Below the pieces are notes generated by a model. The model was given only the letters and a program-made list of their open reading frames with translations. It did not search any database and was not told where the DNA came from. This document shows, piece by piece, positions 17,714 to 26,877 of a DNA stretch of 64,000 nucleotides (positions are counted from its first letter, which is position 1; each line of letters begins with the position of its first letter). The translations under genes were made by a program, and so were the position numbers. The DNA lies in the NCBI GenBank assembly GCA_903927025.1, contig CAIYLG010000048.1, positions 101,077 to 165,076 of the forward strand, in the 5' to 3' direction. The DNA comes from an uncultured Armatimonadota bacterium. Its GTDB lineage: Bacteria; Armatimonadota; Fimbriimonadia; Fimbriimonadales; Fimbriimonadaceae.

Positions 17714-18202
17714 TTAGGACTCGTCGGACTCTTCTTCGTCTTCAGCGGTTTCCTGTTCGGCAATATCGCTGAGGGAGAGGGTGTCATCATCGCCAGAAAT
17801 TGCGGCGACTTCATCTTCGTCCTCTTCGACGAGATCAGAGAGGCTGAGGACTTCATCCGAATCAAGATCAGACTCGGCATCATCTTCGCCAACGCTGGTA
17901 ACGAGAGCGGCTTCCGTCTCATCGAGAGCGGGAAGGAGCATTCCGAGTTCAGCCGGCATGTTCTCATCGATGAGCAGCGGCAGATCGTCCTGCATCGGCA
18001 GGGTCTCGGAAAGGCTGGGCATAATCGGCTTAATCTTGCCTGCGGCGATTTCGGCCAGAGCGATTGTCAGCGGGTGAGTGGAATCGCACTGGACGAGTTG
18101 AGGAGCTCCTTCACGGAGCTGCTTCGCTCGCTTGGCAGCCAGGTTGGAAAGGACAAACTTTCCGTGCTCGTAATTGTTGAGAATATCTGGACTTGGCAGC
18201 AT
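17714..18202 (-). CDS. rpoZ: RNA polymerase omega subunit with long acidic C-terminal tail
   Basis: 162 aa, about twice the usual omega length. Residues 1-60 carry the family pattern: ILNNYEHGKFVLSNLAAKRAKQLREGAPQLV and then TIALAEIAAGKIKP. The remaining ~100 residues are strongly acidic (Asp/Glu/Ser) and contain the repeated core LSLSD, once before LVEEDEDE and once before IAEQETAEDEEE. The ATG at 18202 is chosen because an upstream in-frame ATG adds 20 residues unlike omega; the Shine-Dalgarno is weak. It leads the rpoZ-dnaJ-prmA-rsmE operon. A TATACT -10 lies on the minus strand at 18226-18231, 23 nt upstream. Confidence 0.85.
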   Translation of the reverse strand: MLPSPDILNNYEHGKFVLSNLAAKRAKQLREGAPQLVQCDSTHPLTIALAEIAAGKIKPIMPSLSETLPMQDDLPLLIDENMPAELGMLLPALDETEAALVTSVGEDDAESDLDSDEVLSLSDLVEEDEDEVAAISGDDDTLSLSDIAEQETAEDEEESDES

Positions 18203-18298
18203 AAGGCATTCTTTCGGAACCTCGCAGTATACCCGTTCGATTCTATGAGCGGACAGAGGCATTCACTGCAATCAAGGAAATTATCGTCTTGCTTAAAA

Positions 18299-18398
18299 GT
18301 AGACGAACATCTACATTTTCGTGTATTGCCTGATTTGTCGCCGCCTGAGTAATTTCTGATTCAATTTATAGTAGACATATATATACTATTCGTCTAAC
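18299..18398 (+). promoter_or_regulatory. imuB promoter with candidate SOS-type operators
   Basis: A likely -10 TATACT (18382-18387) lies 29 nt before the GTG start. Overlapping it are the inverted repeats ATAGTA/TACTAT (18368-18389) and GTAGAC/GTCTAAC (18371-18398). A further perfect repeat, GTAGA-N6-TCTAC, lies at 18299-18314. The word TAGACGAA occurs in the 18299 site and, inverted, at the distal end of the cluster. DNA-damage control is inferred from the downstream genes. Confidence 0.45.
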
Positions 18399-18415
18399 AG
18401 AATCAGGAACTCGCT

Positions 18416-19576
18416 GTGGATTACGTTCTCTTTTGCCGCCTGCCTCACTTCTATATCTCTGTCCTTCAGCTGGATGAGTCACGCCCGACTCTCGTTGTCG
18501 ACCAGGACCGAGTGCTGGACAGCAACCGGCATGCCGCTCACCGGGGCATCCAAGCGGGAATGCCACTTTCTCAAGCAAAGACCATTCTTCGTGAGGATGG
18601 TGTCTACCGAAATCTACGCGCGGAAGAGGGCAGGGAGGCGCAGACAGAATGGCTTGAACTCGCCTCGAACTTTACAGGAGTCATCGAGCCTGAACAGCGT
18701 CATACCGCCTACCTGGATCTCAGTTCGCACCCAAGGCCAATTGATGTTGCCCAAAGATTTCTGGAGAGGCTCGCTCGACTGACCGGCTGTGAACCTGTGT
18801 TTGGTTCTGGAGCCTCCAAATGGCTGGCACGCCTTTCCGCCGATACCAACGGAGAGCGGCTGCTGGGCCTGGATGAACAATCTCTGCGACCGCTGGACAC
18901 CCTTTGTCTCACCCCTGTTTCCATCGACCAGAGGGAGAGGCTCCGGTTCTTGGGCTATCACAGCATTGGCGTCGTCGCAGACCTGCCCATGGCTATTTTG
19001 AGGAGTCAGTTCGGCGATGGTGCCCTGCGAATCCTGCTTGCTGCAAGAGGGAGCTGGAAAGATCCTGTCGAGGCGCTCTACCCTCCCGATACCCTCTCGG
19101 AAAAGCTCATCTTTGACGGTGCCATCAGCAGCACCCTTCAGCTTGATGAGGCCCTGGTATCACTTGGGCATCGCATCGGCCAGCGTCTAGCGGCTAAGGA
19201 GCAGCAGGCATCCCAGGCAATTCTAAGCCTCGAGTTGGAGGAAGGAGAGGTGAAAACCTGTACACGCAGCTTCAGCAAACCGCTGAGCGGGCCAAGGTCC
19301 TCGATTGCCGCCCTCCGTCTGCTCAACCGAGAGGAGCTTCGATCTCCTGTCATTTCGGTCGGTGTTCGGCTTCCCCACCTAGAACGCGCCCGCTCATCTC
19401 AACAGCATCTCATCGGAAGCGTGAGTCGTGTCGAAGCTCAAGACAGCGCTGAGAGTGCCCTCAAGAAAGTGCGCGTGGTGTTTGGAGAAGCCTCGATCCA
19501 GGTTGCAGGACACATTGCCCAGCCCAGAAGAATACGGGTCCTTCAGGAGTGGAAGAACGCTACCGGCTGGCGCTGA
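18416..19576 (+). CDS. imuB: ImuB-like Y-family polymerase homologue (probably catalytically inactive)
   Basis: 386 aa. ImuB links DnaE2 to the replisome during damage-induced mutagenesis. Y-family landmarks are present: DQDRVLDSNRHAAHRGIQAGMPLSQAKT-type fingers (VVDQDRVLDSNRHAAHRGI), the YLDLSS strand, GASKWLARLSA and helix-hairpin-helix DLPMAILRSQFGDGA. The metal-binding acids of active polymerases are missing: the N-terminal DxD-type site reads CRLPHFYIS, and the S-x-D-E site reads QRHTAYLD, as in ImuB. GTG start with AGGA upstream. The stop TGA is at 19574, but sequence resembling a continuing ImuB tail runs on in the +1 frame (see junction). Confidence 0.85.
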   Translation: MDYVLFCRLPHFYISVLQLDESRPTLVVDQDRVLDSNRHAAHRGIQAGMPLSQAKTILREDGVYRNLRAEEGREAQTEWLELASNFTGVIEPEQRHTAYLDLSSHPRPIDVAQRFLERLARLTGCEPVFGSGASKWLARLSADTNGERLLGLDEQSLRPLDTLCLTPVSIDQRERLRFLGYHSIGVVADLPMAILRSQFGDGALRILLAARGSWKDPVEALYPPDTLSEKLIFDGAISSTLQLDEALVSLGHRIGQRLAAKEQQASQAILSLELEEGEVKTCTRSFSKPLSGPRSSIAALRLLNREELRSPVISVGVRLPHLERARSSQQHLIGSVSRVEAQDSAESALKKVRVVFGEASIQVAGHIAQPRRIRVLQEWKNATGWR

Positions 19577-19856
19577 TCTCTTGGCGCTCTGGCGTGAAGC
19601 TGGAGAGTGGTGGGCGGGCGAGCCCATGCGTGAAATAAGTCGCTTTGTCGATGCAAAGGGCTGTCGGCGCGAAGTCGAGCGCCTGCTCCCTGCACTTGGG
19701 CTGCCACAGCTACAGGAACCAACCGCTTCGGCCCATGAGAATCATCGCGAAGACTACGACGTCCGTCTCCGGAAGGCTCGCGATGAAAAGGTGGCGCGAG
19801 CCTGTGGCCTTTCCAAAGATACGGCAAGCCTGCGTTCTGCCCCCAGCAGCCCAACA
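19577..19856 (+). other. Open imuB-dnaE2 junction in the dnaE2 frame
   Basis: From before the imuB stop to the first canonical DnaE2 methionine, the dnaE2 frame is open. It encodes about 95 residues, including DLLALWREAGEWWAGEP and ISRFVDAKG, then a charged linker. It could be an N-terminal extension of DnaE2, an ImuB tail reached by a +1 shift near TGGCGCTGA, or a separate small ORF from ATG 19626. The Trp-rich segment looks like the C-terminal domain of other Y-family/ImuB proteins. Confidence 0.5.
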
Positions 19857-22800
19857 ATGGCGCTCCTGCATGCGACCACAGGCTACTCATTTGGGCGAAG
19901 CTGCCTGCGATGTGAAGAGACTCCTGCCTATGCCGCCTATCTTGGCTACAGCTCAGCGCTTCTTGCGGATCGCTTCTCCTTAAGCGGGGTGTACGAATTC
20001 ACCAAGACCTCTAGGCGTGTAGGGATTAAGCCGCTTATAGGCACCACCCTGGAGTTCAGCGAGGGTGGAGACATTGTCCTCGTGGCAAAGAACCGCATCG
20101 GGTTTCGGTCGCTATGTCGCCTGATTTCGGAGTGCCACCTCGATGAGCCCCGACACTACCCACTGCTGAACTGGGAACGATTGGAAAGGCACTCAGAGGG
20201 ATTGATCGCCCTTACCGGCGGTCACTCCGGCCTGCTCAACCTCCAGCTTCTGCGACGTGGCCTTGAGGCGGCAGGAGACACACTCGATCGACTCATCAGC
20301 CTCTATGGCGGCGAAAGCGTGTTCCTCCAAATCGAACGCACCTTTCTACCCTGGGAGCATTCCCTCAACAAACAGCTCTTGGAGTTAGCACGGCAGAAAC
20401 ATATCCTTGCCGTCGCGGGTGCGCCTGCAGCCCACTTGGAGCCTGAAGACTTCCCCGCCCAAGACGTTTTGGTCTGCGTCGAGAGCCTCTGTACCATTGA
20501 GGAGATCGATGGACGCAAGCCTAGGCGTGCGGAAGGTCAGCCCGAACCCAAAATGCCACCTAGGCGCGCCCTCAATGCAGAGCGCTTCATCCGATCAGCC
20601 AGCTTGATGAGGGAGCTTTATCGCGATCGCCCCGATCTTCTTGAAAACACCCTGCGCGTCAGTGAGCAGTGTGAGGACAAGCTGCTTCCTGGCATGTCCA
20701 CCCCTCCTAAGTTCTGTGCGGATGAGGATGCCGCCCTCCGCGAGGTGGTGCTGGATGGGGCTCGCTATCGATGCAGAGACTTCAGTCTCCAGCGCCGCAA
20801 GCGCTTAGATATGGAACTGGATCGAATCTGTCGTCTAGGCTTTGCCAACCACTTTCTTGTCGCCTGGGATATGTGCCTGTGGGCACGTGAGCAGGAGATC
20901 CTGTTCAGTGGCAGGGGCTCTGTTGTGGATTCGGCGGTGGCCTATTGCCTCGGCATATCAAGGATAGACGCCTACGACCACAACCTGCACTTCGACAGAT
21001 TCTTGCCCTCGGATGGCAGCAAGCGGCCGGACATCGATATCGACTTTGAAGCAGACCGTCGCAATGATGTTCGAAACTACATGACCTACAAGTACGGCAG
21101 GGAGCATGTGGCCACCGTTGCCGCCTTTGGCTCCTACCGGTCTCGGGGGATTGTTCGCGATGTCGGCAAGGTCCTTGGCATCCCCCCCGCCGCTCTGGAG
21201 TATCTCTCCAAACGACTGCACGGAAGCGTGACTCCAGAGAAGCTTCGTGAGGCGATCAACACCAAGCCGGAACTTCGTGACAGCGGCATCTCCCCCGAGC
21301 GGTTTGAGTGGGTGTTCCGTTTGGGCGAGCAACTTGCCGATGTGCCGACAAACATTCGGTCCCACTCCTCAGGCGTTGTCATCGCCAGCGAACCGATCCG
21401 TGATTTCTGCCCCGTGATGCTTTCTGCCGATGAGGATGTGCGCATCCTTCAATGGGATAAGCGAAGCGCCAAGTTTGTCTTTGACAAGTTCGATGTGCTT
21501 TGCCTTCGCGGAAACGATGTACTCTCCGGCACCCAGTCCCGAATCCGGGTTCATGATCTCGATTTTCATGTTGAAAAACTGCCCCTAGATGATCCAGAGA
21601 CTTTCCGGACCATGCGCAGCGGAGAGCTTATTGGCATCCCTCAATCTGCTTCGCCTGCCATGCGGCAGGCTCACATAAGGTTAAAGACCCAGAATCTCAA
21701 AGATGCCAGCCTGGTCCAAGCTGGCATCCGACCCGGCGTCGGTGGAGCGGTCAAGATCAACGAACTGATCGCCAGACGCAGGGGCAAGCCGTACTCCTTT
21801 AATCACCCTCATCTTGCCGAGATCCTTGAGGCAACCTACGGCATCATCGTCTTTCAGGAGCAGGTGGATCGGCTCCTTCAAACGTTTGGCGGATACACCT
21901 CTGATGAGGCTGAAGCGATCCGTGAGGGGATCCACAAAAAGCGGCGCGACAACTACGTCCGCTCGATTCAAGACGATGTGGTGGACCGAATCATGGGACG
22001 GGGCTACACCCGCCAGGTTGCCAATGACGTGTATGAACTGGTTGGCGGCTTTCAAGGCTACGGCTTTGCCGAAGGGCACGCGCTTGCGTTTGCCGAAGTC
22101 TCGATCCGCTCCGTGTGGTGCCAGCAGAACTTCCCTTCCCCGTACTTTGCCGCCCTCCTTGATGCCCAGCCAGCCGGCTACTATGGCCCGTGTACGATTG
22201 CCAACGAGGCAAGGGTGCGCGGCGTACAGATACTTCCCCCCGACATCAATCGCAGCGGGCTGAAATTCCAAACGGAAAGCGTCCTCGCCCATCAGGACCC
22301 CAACCTCATCGTGCCGGATGGCGGAATCCGAACTTCGCTGCGGCAGATTGGGGGACTTTCTCGAGAGCTTCTCGCACGCATCTTGGACGCTAGGGAGAGT
22401 GGGCCCTTCGAGTCGTTCTATGATTTCGTCGCGAAGGCGCGTCCTCACCGCAATGAGCTCGAACTGCTCATCCTGTGCGGGGCATTTGACTCGCTTGAGT
22501 CAAATCGACGTCGTCTGCTTTGGGCGATTCCAGCAGCAATGGATTTCGCTTCGGTATGCGACCTCTCGGGAGCCTGTCTGCCACTTACTCTCCCAGAACC
22601 GCCACTTCCAGCCCCCATGGCGGACTTCACTCAGGTCGAAAAGGCGATACGAGAGCGCGCCATTCTAGGGATGGATGTTCAGCACCATCTCATGGCGTTT
22701 GAACGTGAGCGTGTCCTCTCAAAAGGGGGCATCACCGCAGCGGAAGCGGGACGGATGCCGGCAGGAACCCAGATCATCGTGGTAGGCAACCCCATTCGCC

Positions 22801-23081
22801 TGCGCTTTCCGCCAACAGCCAGCGGCAGACGCGTGATGTTCTTTGACCTTGAGGATGAAACCGGACTCCTGAATGTGACCTGTTTCGACGAGACTTACCA
22901 GCGGGACGGGCATAAGATCATATGCTCCCCTTACGTCACACTTCGTGGCGTCGCTCAGGATCGTGATGGTCATATCGCTTTCCTTGCTCATCGCGCCTAC
23001 CCATATCAGCCTCAGCTTCATGTCGAACTCAGCCAGGCAAACCCGATGCCAATCGTCGTTGCGGATTTCCTCGTCAGTTGA
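19857..23081 (+). CDS. dnaE2: Error-prone DNA polymerase III alpha homologue DnaE2 (ImuC)
   Basis: Translesion polymerase of 1,074 aa from this start, the usual DnaE2 size; the frame stays open 429 nt further upstream. Order of domains: PHP (LLHATTGYSFGRS, degenerate, with the metal-binding His-x-His lost), palm (FSGRGSVVDSAVAYCLGI, then catalytic PDIDIDF near residue 390 and KFDVL supplying the third Asp), fingers (YGIIVFQEQVDRLLQTFGGY, GFAEGHALAFAEVS), tandem helix-hairpin-helix, and an OB-fold (FFDLEDETGLLNVTCF). No beta-clamp-type extra domain is apparent. It sits with imuB; no imuA/lexA is adjacent. No Shine-Dalgarno precedes ATG 19857, so the true start may be upstream. Confidence 0.93.
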   Translation: MALLHATTGYSFGRSCLRCEETPAYAAYLGYSSALLADRFSLSGVYEFTKTSRRVGIKPLIGTTLEFSEGGDIVLVAKNRIGFRSLCRLISECHLDEPRHYPLLNWERLERHSEGLIALTGGHSGLLNLQLLRRGLEAAGDTLDRLISLYGGESVFLQIERTFLPWEHSLNKQLLELARQKHILAVAGAPAAHLEPEDFPAQDVLVCVESLCTIEEIDGRKPRRAEGQPEPKMPPRRALNAERFIRSASLMRELYRDRPDLLENTLRVSEQCEDKLLPGMSTPPKFCADEDAALREVVLDGARYRCRDFSLQRRKRLDMELDRICRLGFANHFLVAWDMCLWAREQEILFSGRGSVVDSAVAYCLGISRIDAYDHNLHFDRFLPSDGSKRPDIDIDFEADRRNDVRNYMTYKYGREHVATVAAFGSYRSRGIVRDVGKVLGIPPAALEYLSKRLHGSVTPEKLREAINTKPELRDSGISPERFEWVFRLGEQLADVPTNIRSHSSGVVIASEPIRDFCPVMLSADEDVRILQWDKRSAKFVFDKFDVLCLRGNDVLSGTQSRIRVHDLDFHVEKLPLDDPETFRTMRSGELIGIPQSASPAMRQAHIRLKTQNLKDASLVQAGIRPGVGGAVKINELIARRRGKPYSFNHPHLAEILEATYGIIVFQEQVDRLLQTFGGYTSDEAEAIREGIHKKRRDNYVRSIQDDVVDRIMGRGYTRQVANDVYELVGGFQGYGFAEGHALAFAEVSIRSVWCQQNFPSPYFAALLDAQPAGYYGPCTIANEARVRGVQILPPDINRSGLKFQTESVLAHQDPNLIVPDGGIRTSLRQIGGLSRELLARILDARESGPFESFYDFVAKARPHRNELELLILCGAFDSLESNRRRLLWAIPAAMDFASVCDLSGACLPLTLPEPPLPAPMADFTQVEKAIRERAILGMDVQHHLMAFERERVLSKGGITAAEAGRMPAGTQIIVVGNPIRLRFPPTASGRRVMFFDLEDETGLLNVTCFDETYQRDGHKIICSPYVTLRGVAQDRDGHIAFLAHRAYPYQPQLHVELSQANPMPIVVADFLVS

Positions 23082-23130
23082 GTCGATCTCCCCGGTATCC
23101 TCCAATCAAACAAAGAGGTTTTAACCACTC

Positions 23131-24309
23131 ATGCTGGATACTGTCATTCTCTCCGGAGCCCGCACCCCAATCGGCTCATTCTTAGGCTCACTCTCAACAT
23201 TCTCTGCTCCGCAACTGGGCGCCATCGCCATTGGCGAAGCAATCTCAAGGGCAGGTGTTCGCCCCGATGAAGTAGACGAGGTGATCATGGGCTGCGTCCT
23301 AACTGGAGGCATCGGCCAAGCGCCCGCTCGCCAAGCGCTCATTGCTGCCGGACTGCCAACCTCCGTCCCCGCCCTCACCATCAACAAAGTGTGCGGATCG
23401 GGAATGAAATCCGTGATGCTGGCTGCGCAGGCGGTTCAGCTTGGAGACAGCCAGATCGTGGTCGCCGGCGGTATGGAATCCATGAGTTCAGCCCCTTACC
23501 TGCTGGATAAGGCACGTACTGGCTACCGAATGGGGCATGCCAAGGTCATCGACTCGATGATCCATGATGGCCTCTGGGACCCCTACAACGACTGCCACAT
23601 GGGAAGTTGCGGAGACAGCACCGCCAAAGATCTGGGATTTAGCCGAGAGCAACTGGACGAATACTCTGCAGAAAGCTACCGCAGAGCCCTAGACGCACAG
23701 CAAAATGGCCGATTTGACGCGGAGATTGTGTCGGTTGAAGTTCCTCAGCGAAAGGGCGATCCTATCCTCATCTCCCAGGATGAAGAGCCTGGAAAAGGGA
23801 ATCCGGCAAAGCTTGCCTCTCTAAAGCCAGCCTTCAGTAAAGACGGAGTTACTACCGCTGGAAACGCCAGTTCCCTCAATGATGGCGGGGCTGCTCTCGT
23901 GGTCACCAACCTCAAACAAGCAGAAAGGCTCGGTAAAACCCCGCTCGGACGTCTCCGCGGCTACACAACTTACGCTCAAGAACCCACCCAGTTCACCACA
24001 GCACCCGGCATTGCGATTGAGCGGCTTCTCAATCAAGCTGGACTCACAGTTTCAGATATTGATCTCTTCGAAGTAAACGAGGCGTTTGCAGTCGTCGCCA
24101 TGGCCGCGATGCAGAAGCTGGATATTCCTCACGAAAAGGTCAACGTCAACGGCGGTGCGGTTGCCATCGGGCATCCCATCGGCATGACAGGGACACGACT
24201 GATTCTCACCGCACTTCTTGAACTAGAGCGACGCGGCGGTCGCTACGCAATCGCGTCTCCGTGCATTGGCGGAGGAGAGGCAACCGCCGTCCTCCTGGAG
24301 CGAATCTAG
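23131..24309 (+). CDS. Acetyl-CoA acetyltransferase (thiolase)
   Basis: 392 aa. It condenses two acetyl-CoA or cleaves acetoacetyl-CoA. The nucleophile is Cys88 in NKVCGSGMKS; the catalytic His is in GGAVAIGHPIG and the second Cys in SPCIGGGEA (normally CIGGGMG). The loop PYNDCHMGSCGDSTAKDLGFS is typical of thiolase II. No other beta-oxidation or butyrate gene is adjacent. AAAGAGG lies 13 nt before the ATG, and GGTATCCT lies about 29 nt upstream. Confidence 0.93.
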   Translation: MLDTVILSGARTPIGSFLGSLSTFSAPQLGAIAIGEAISRAGVRPDEVDEVIMGCVLTGGIGQAPARQALIAAGLPTSVPALTINKVCGSGMKSVMLAAQAVQLGDSQIVVAGGMESMSSAPYLLDKARTGYRMGHAKVIDSMIHDGLWDPYNDCHMGSCGDSTAKDLGFSREQLDEYSAESYRRALDAQQNGRFDAEIVSVEVPQRKGDPILISQDEEPGKGNPAKLASLKPAFSKDGVTTAGNASSLNDGGAALVVTNLKQAERLGKTPLGRLRGYTTYAQEPTQFTTAPGIAIERLLNQAGLTVSDIDLFEVNEAFAVVAMAAMQKLDIPHEKVNVNGGAVAIGHPIGMTGTRLILTALLELERRGGRYAIASPCIGGGEATAVLLERI

Positions 24310-24464
24310 GTTATCCACAACATAAAGCTTCAGAAAGGACCTAATTTGCATAGGCCACAATCCTCTGCGTGGTCCCACCGTAGATCACATTGAGCCAGGG
24401 GTGAGATAATGTCTTGGCTGAGAACCCGTATTTCTCACGGAATACGATCTCCCCTGGATTACGA

Positions 24465-25916
24465 ATGAGAATTCTGTTCGTTTCGGTTGAAGTGGCCCCA
24501 TTCGCCAAAGTAGGAGGACTCGCCGACGTGGCGGGTGCACTGCCAAAAGCGCTCCGCAGGCTCGGACACGATGCGCGAGTGGTGATGCCGCTCTATCGCA
24601 TGATTGAGGATGACCCTCGCTGGACACTCGTCAACACCCTTGATGAGTTTGACGTGGAGATGAATCCGCACTGGACCAAGACGGCGACCTTCAAGGAAAC
24701 CGAACTGGACGGATTGCCCGTTGGCTTCATCGGTACCGATGAATGGTACGGAGCCTCCGTCAACAGCGAAAGCGTTTACCAGCCAGGTGGCACTCAGCAC
24801 CTATTCTTCTGCCAGGCAGTTATCGCGGCAATGGAACAGCTGGATTGGATACCGGACGTGATCCACTGCAATGACTGGCACACCGGCTTCCTGCCTGTTC
24901 TCCTTCGCGAAAAGGCGAGCCACGTTTGGGATGAAGTTGCCAGCATCTACACGATCCACAACCTGGCCTACCAGGGCGAATTTGGCACCGAGGTCTTGGA
25001 TGCCCTCGATCTTCCCCACAGCATCTATAACTCCGAGCAGGTGGAAGCGTACGGTAGCGTCAACTTCCTCAAAGCAGGGTGCGTGTATTCGGACCAAGTG
25101 AATACCGTGAGCAAGAACTACGCCAACGAGATTCAAACACCTGAGTTTGGATGCTCGCTGGAGGGGCTAATGGCTCATCTTGAGCGCCAAGGCAGACTAT
25201 CCGGCATTGTGAACGGCATTGATCTTGACGTGTTCAATCCCAGTACCGACCAAGACTTGCCCGCACACTTCTCGGCCCGCGCCCATCAAGGAAAGGCGAT
25301 CTGCCGGTCGAAACTCCTTGCCGAAGTTGGCCTTCCAGAAATCCCAGGCGCCCCTCTGTTTGGTGTCGTGAGCCGGCTGAGTAGCCAGAAAGGCATGGAC
25401 CTGATGCTCAATGCGGCAGAGACGATGTTCAACTTCCCCATCCAGCTCATCGTGCAGGGCCTAGGCGACCCAGCGCTGGCTCAAGCCTTTACCCACTTGG
25501 AAGCGAGATACCCGCAGAATTTCCGATTCATCCAGCGGTTCGATGCCCCCATCGCGCAGCGTATCTACGCTGGCTGTGATGCCTTCCTCATGCCCAGCGC
25601 CTTTGAGCCGTGTGGGCTCGGACAGATGATCGCCATGCGGTACGGCACAGTTCCCGTCGTACGAGCCACCGGTGGCCTTGCGGACACAGTCTTTGAAGGC
25701 AAGAACGGATTCCGATTCCAACGCCGAGATACCGAAGACTTTCTCGCCGCGGTCAAGCGTGCAAGGGATGTGTTCCAGCACCTGGATCAGTGGCGTGAGC
25801 TGATGATGAACGGTATGAACGGCGACTACAGTTGGGAGAAGAGTGCAGAGGAGTACGTAGACGTCTACAACAAGGCTCGCCTCTCTCGACAGCTAGTTGG
25901 CGTCAAGTCCGCCTAG
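24465..25916 (+). CDS. glgA: Glycogen synthase (ADP-glucose type, GT5)
   Basis: 483 aa. It transfers glucose from ADP-glucose to growing alpha-1,4-glucan. The N-terminal MRILFVSVEVAPFAKVGGLADV carries the KxGGL motif (Lys15). The C-terminal GT-B half has GVVSRLSSQKGMDL, the FLMPSAFEPCGLGQM motif and RATGGLADTV. The ATG at 24465 matches the conserved start exactly; an in-frame TTG at 24414 is possible but adds unrelated residues. It is convergent with queG, and the two stop codons share a single CTAG. Confidence 0.95.
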   Translation: MRILFVSVEVAPFAKVGGLADVAGALPKALRRLGHDARVVMPLYRMIEDDPRWTLVNTLDEFDVEMNPHWTKTATFKETELDGLPVGFIGTDEWYGASVNSESVYQPGGTQHLFFCQAVIAAMEQLDWIPDVIHCNDWHTGFLPVLLREKASHVWDEVASIYTIHNLAYQGEFGTEVLDALDLPHSIYNSEQVEAYGSVNFLKAGCVYSDQVNTVSKNYANEIQTPEFGCSLEGLMAHLERQGRLSGIVNGIDLDVFNPSTDQDLPAHFSARAHQGKAICRSKLLAEVGLPEIPGAPLFGVVSRLSSQKGMDLMLNAAETMFNFPIQLIVQGLGDPALAQAFTHLEARYPQNFRFIQRFDAPIAQRIYAGCDAFLMPSAFEPCGLGQMIAMRYGTVPVVRATGGLADTVFEGKNGFRFQRRDTEDFLAAVKRARDVFQHLDQWRELMMNGMNGDYSWEKSAEEYVDVYNKARLSRQLVGVKSA

Positions 25917-26869
25917 GCATCAAGGTTCTCAAGATTTGCCCTTGCATTTCGGCGAATCCCTTCCAGCCCAGTGCGGCGAATTGCACTTCCCGAGGAAAGA
26001 GCATCCCAATCGTCTTCGCCCAGTCGTGCCAGTTCAACGAGGGACGGCCATTTTCTGGACTGCAGGATGTCAGGATCCTGACTTGATGCGGCGCGCATCG
26101 GTTGATTGGGCCTGCTGTGATTAAATGGGCAGACGTCCTGGCAGACGTCGCAGCCAAAGGTCCACGAACCAATCCGTTTCGCTAATTTAGCGTCAAATTC
26201 GCCCCGATGCTCGATCGTGAGGTAGCTGATGCAGCTCCGAGAATCCACTTGCCACCGGCCATCCTCAAAGATAATCGCCCCTGTTGGGCATGCGTCGATA
26301 CAGTCACGGCAGGTTCCACAGCCGCCAACCGCCGCAATGTCTGGCTCGAGATCCGCTGTGGTCAGCAGGAGTCCAATGAAGAACCAGCTGCCGCGCTTGG
26401 AGTTGATCAGGCATGTGTTCTTACCAAACCAACCGAGACCGGCAAGACGTGCGTAGTCCCGCTCAAAAATAGGTGCCGAATCGACGCAGGCACGAGTTTG
26501 GACTCCCGGTACCTGAGCTTCCATCCAAGCCGAAAGGCGCTTGAGCCTGGCGCGCAGAATCCGGTGGTAATCCCTTCCCAAAGCATAGCTCGCAATCCTA
26601 GGCTCTCCGGGCTCATATGGAGCGGCTTGCTTGTAGTTGAGACCCACTGCGATGATGGATCTGCATCCAGGGAGCAGATTCTCGGGTGTCGCTTTGAGGG
26701 ATTCGTGCCTTTGGAGATACTCCATCCCGGCATGATTGCCTCGGTCAATCCAGCGCTTGTAGAAGTCGAGATGAGGTGCTGGCTGGGCGGCGCAGATGCC
26801 AACGAGATCAAAGCCCAGACGCGTCGCCTCCGCCTTCAAGATTGACTGGACGTCTTCAGAGACGCTCAT
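25913..26869 (-). CDS. queG: Epoxyqueuosine reductase
   Basis: 318 aa cobalamin- and iron-sulfur-dependent enzyme for the last step of queuosine synthesis on tRNA. The N-terminal domain has GMEYLQRHESLKATPENLLPG and the catalytic-Asp region CVDSAPIFERDYA. Two 4Fe-4S motifs follow (CGTCRDCIDACPTGAI and CDVCQDVCPFN). I place the start at the ATG 26869, 8 nt after the rsmA stop; an upstream in-frame start would overlap rsmA by about 50 nt. No HEAT-repeat extension is present. Confidence 0.95.
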   Translation of the reverse strand: MSVSEDVQSILKAEATRLGFDLVGICAAQPAPHLDFYKRWIDRGNHAGMEYLQRHESLKATPENLLPGCRSIIAVGLNYKQAAPYEPGEPRIASYALGRDYHRILRARLKRLSAWMEAQVPGVQTRACVDSAPIFERDYARLAGLGWFGKNTCLINSKRGSWFFIGLLLTTADLEPDIAAVGGCGTCRDCIDACPTGAIIFEDGRWQVDSRSCISYLTIEHRGEFDAKLAKRIGSWTFGCDVCQDVCPFNHSRPNQPMRAASSQDPDILQSRKWPSLVELARLGEDDWDALSSGSAIRRTGLEGIRRNARANLENLDA

Positions 26870-26877
26870 AGCCCCTC

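Noticed and set aside
18416..19576. imuB as an active DinB-type polymerase
   Set aside because: Both acidic metal-binding sites are replaced, matching the inactive ImuB pattern.
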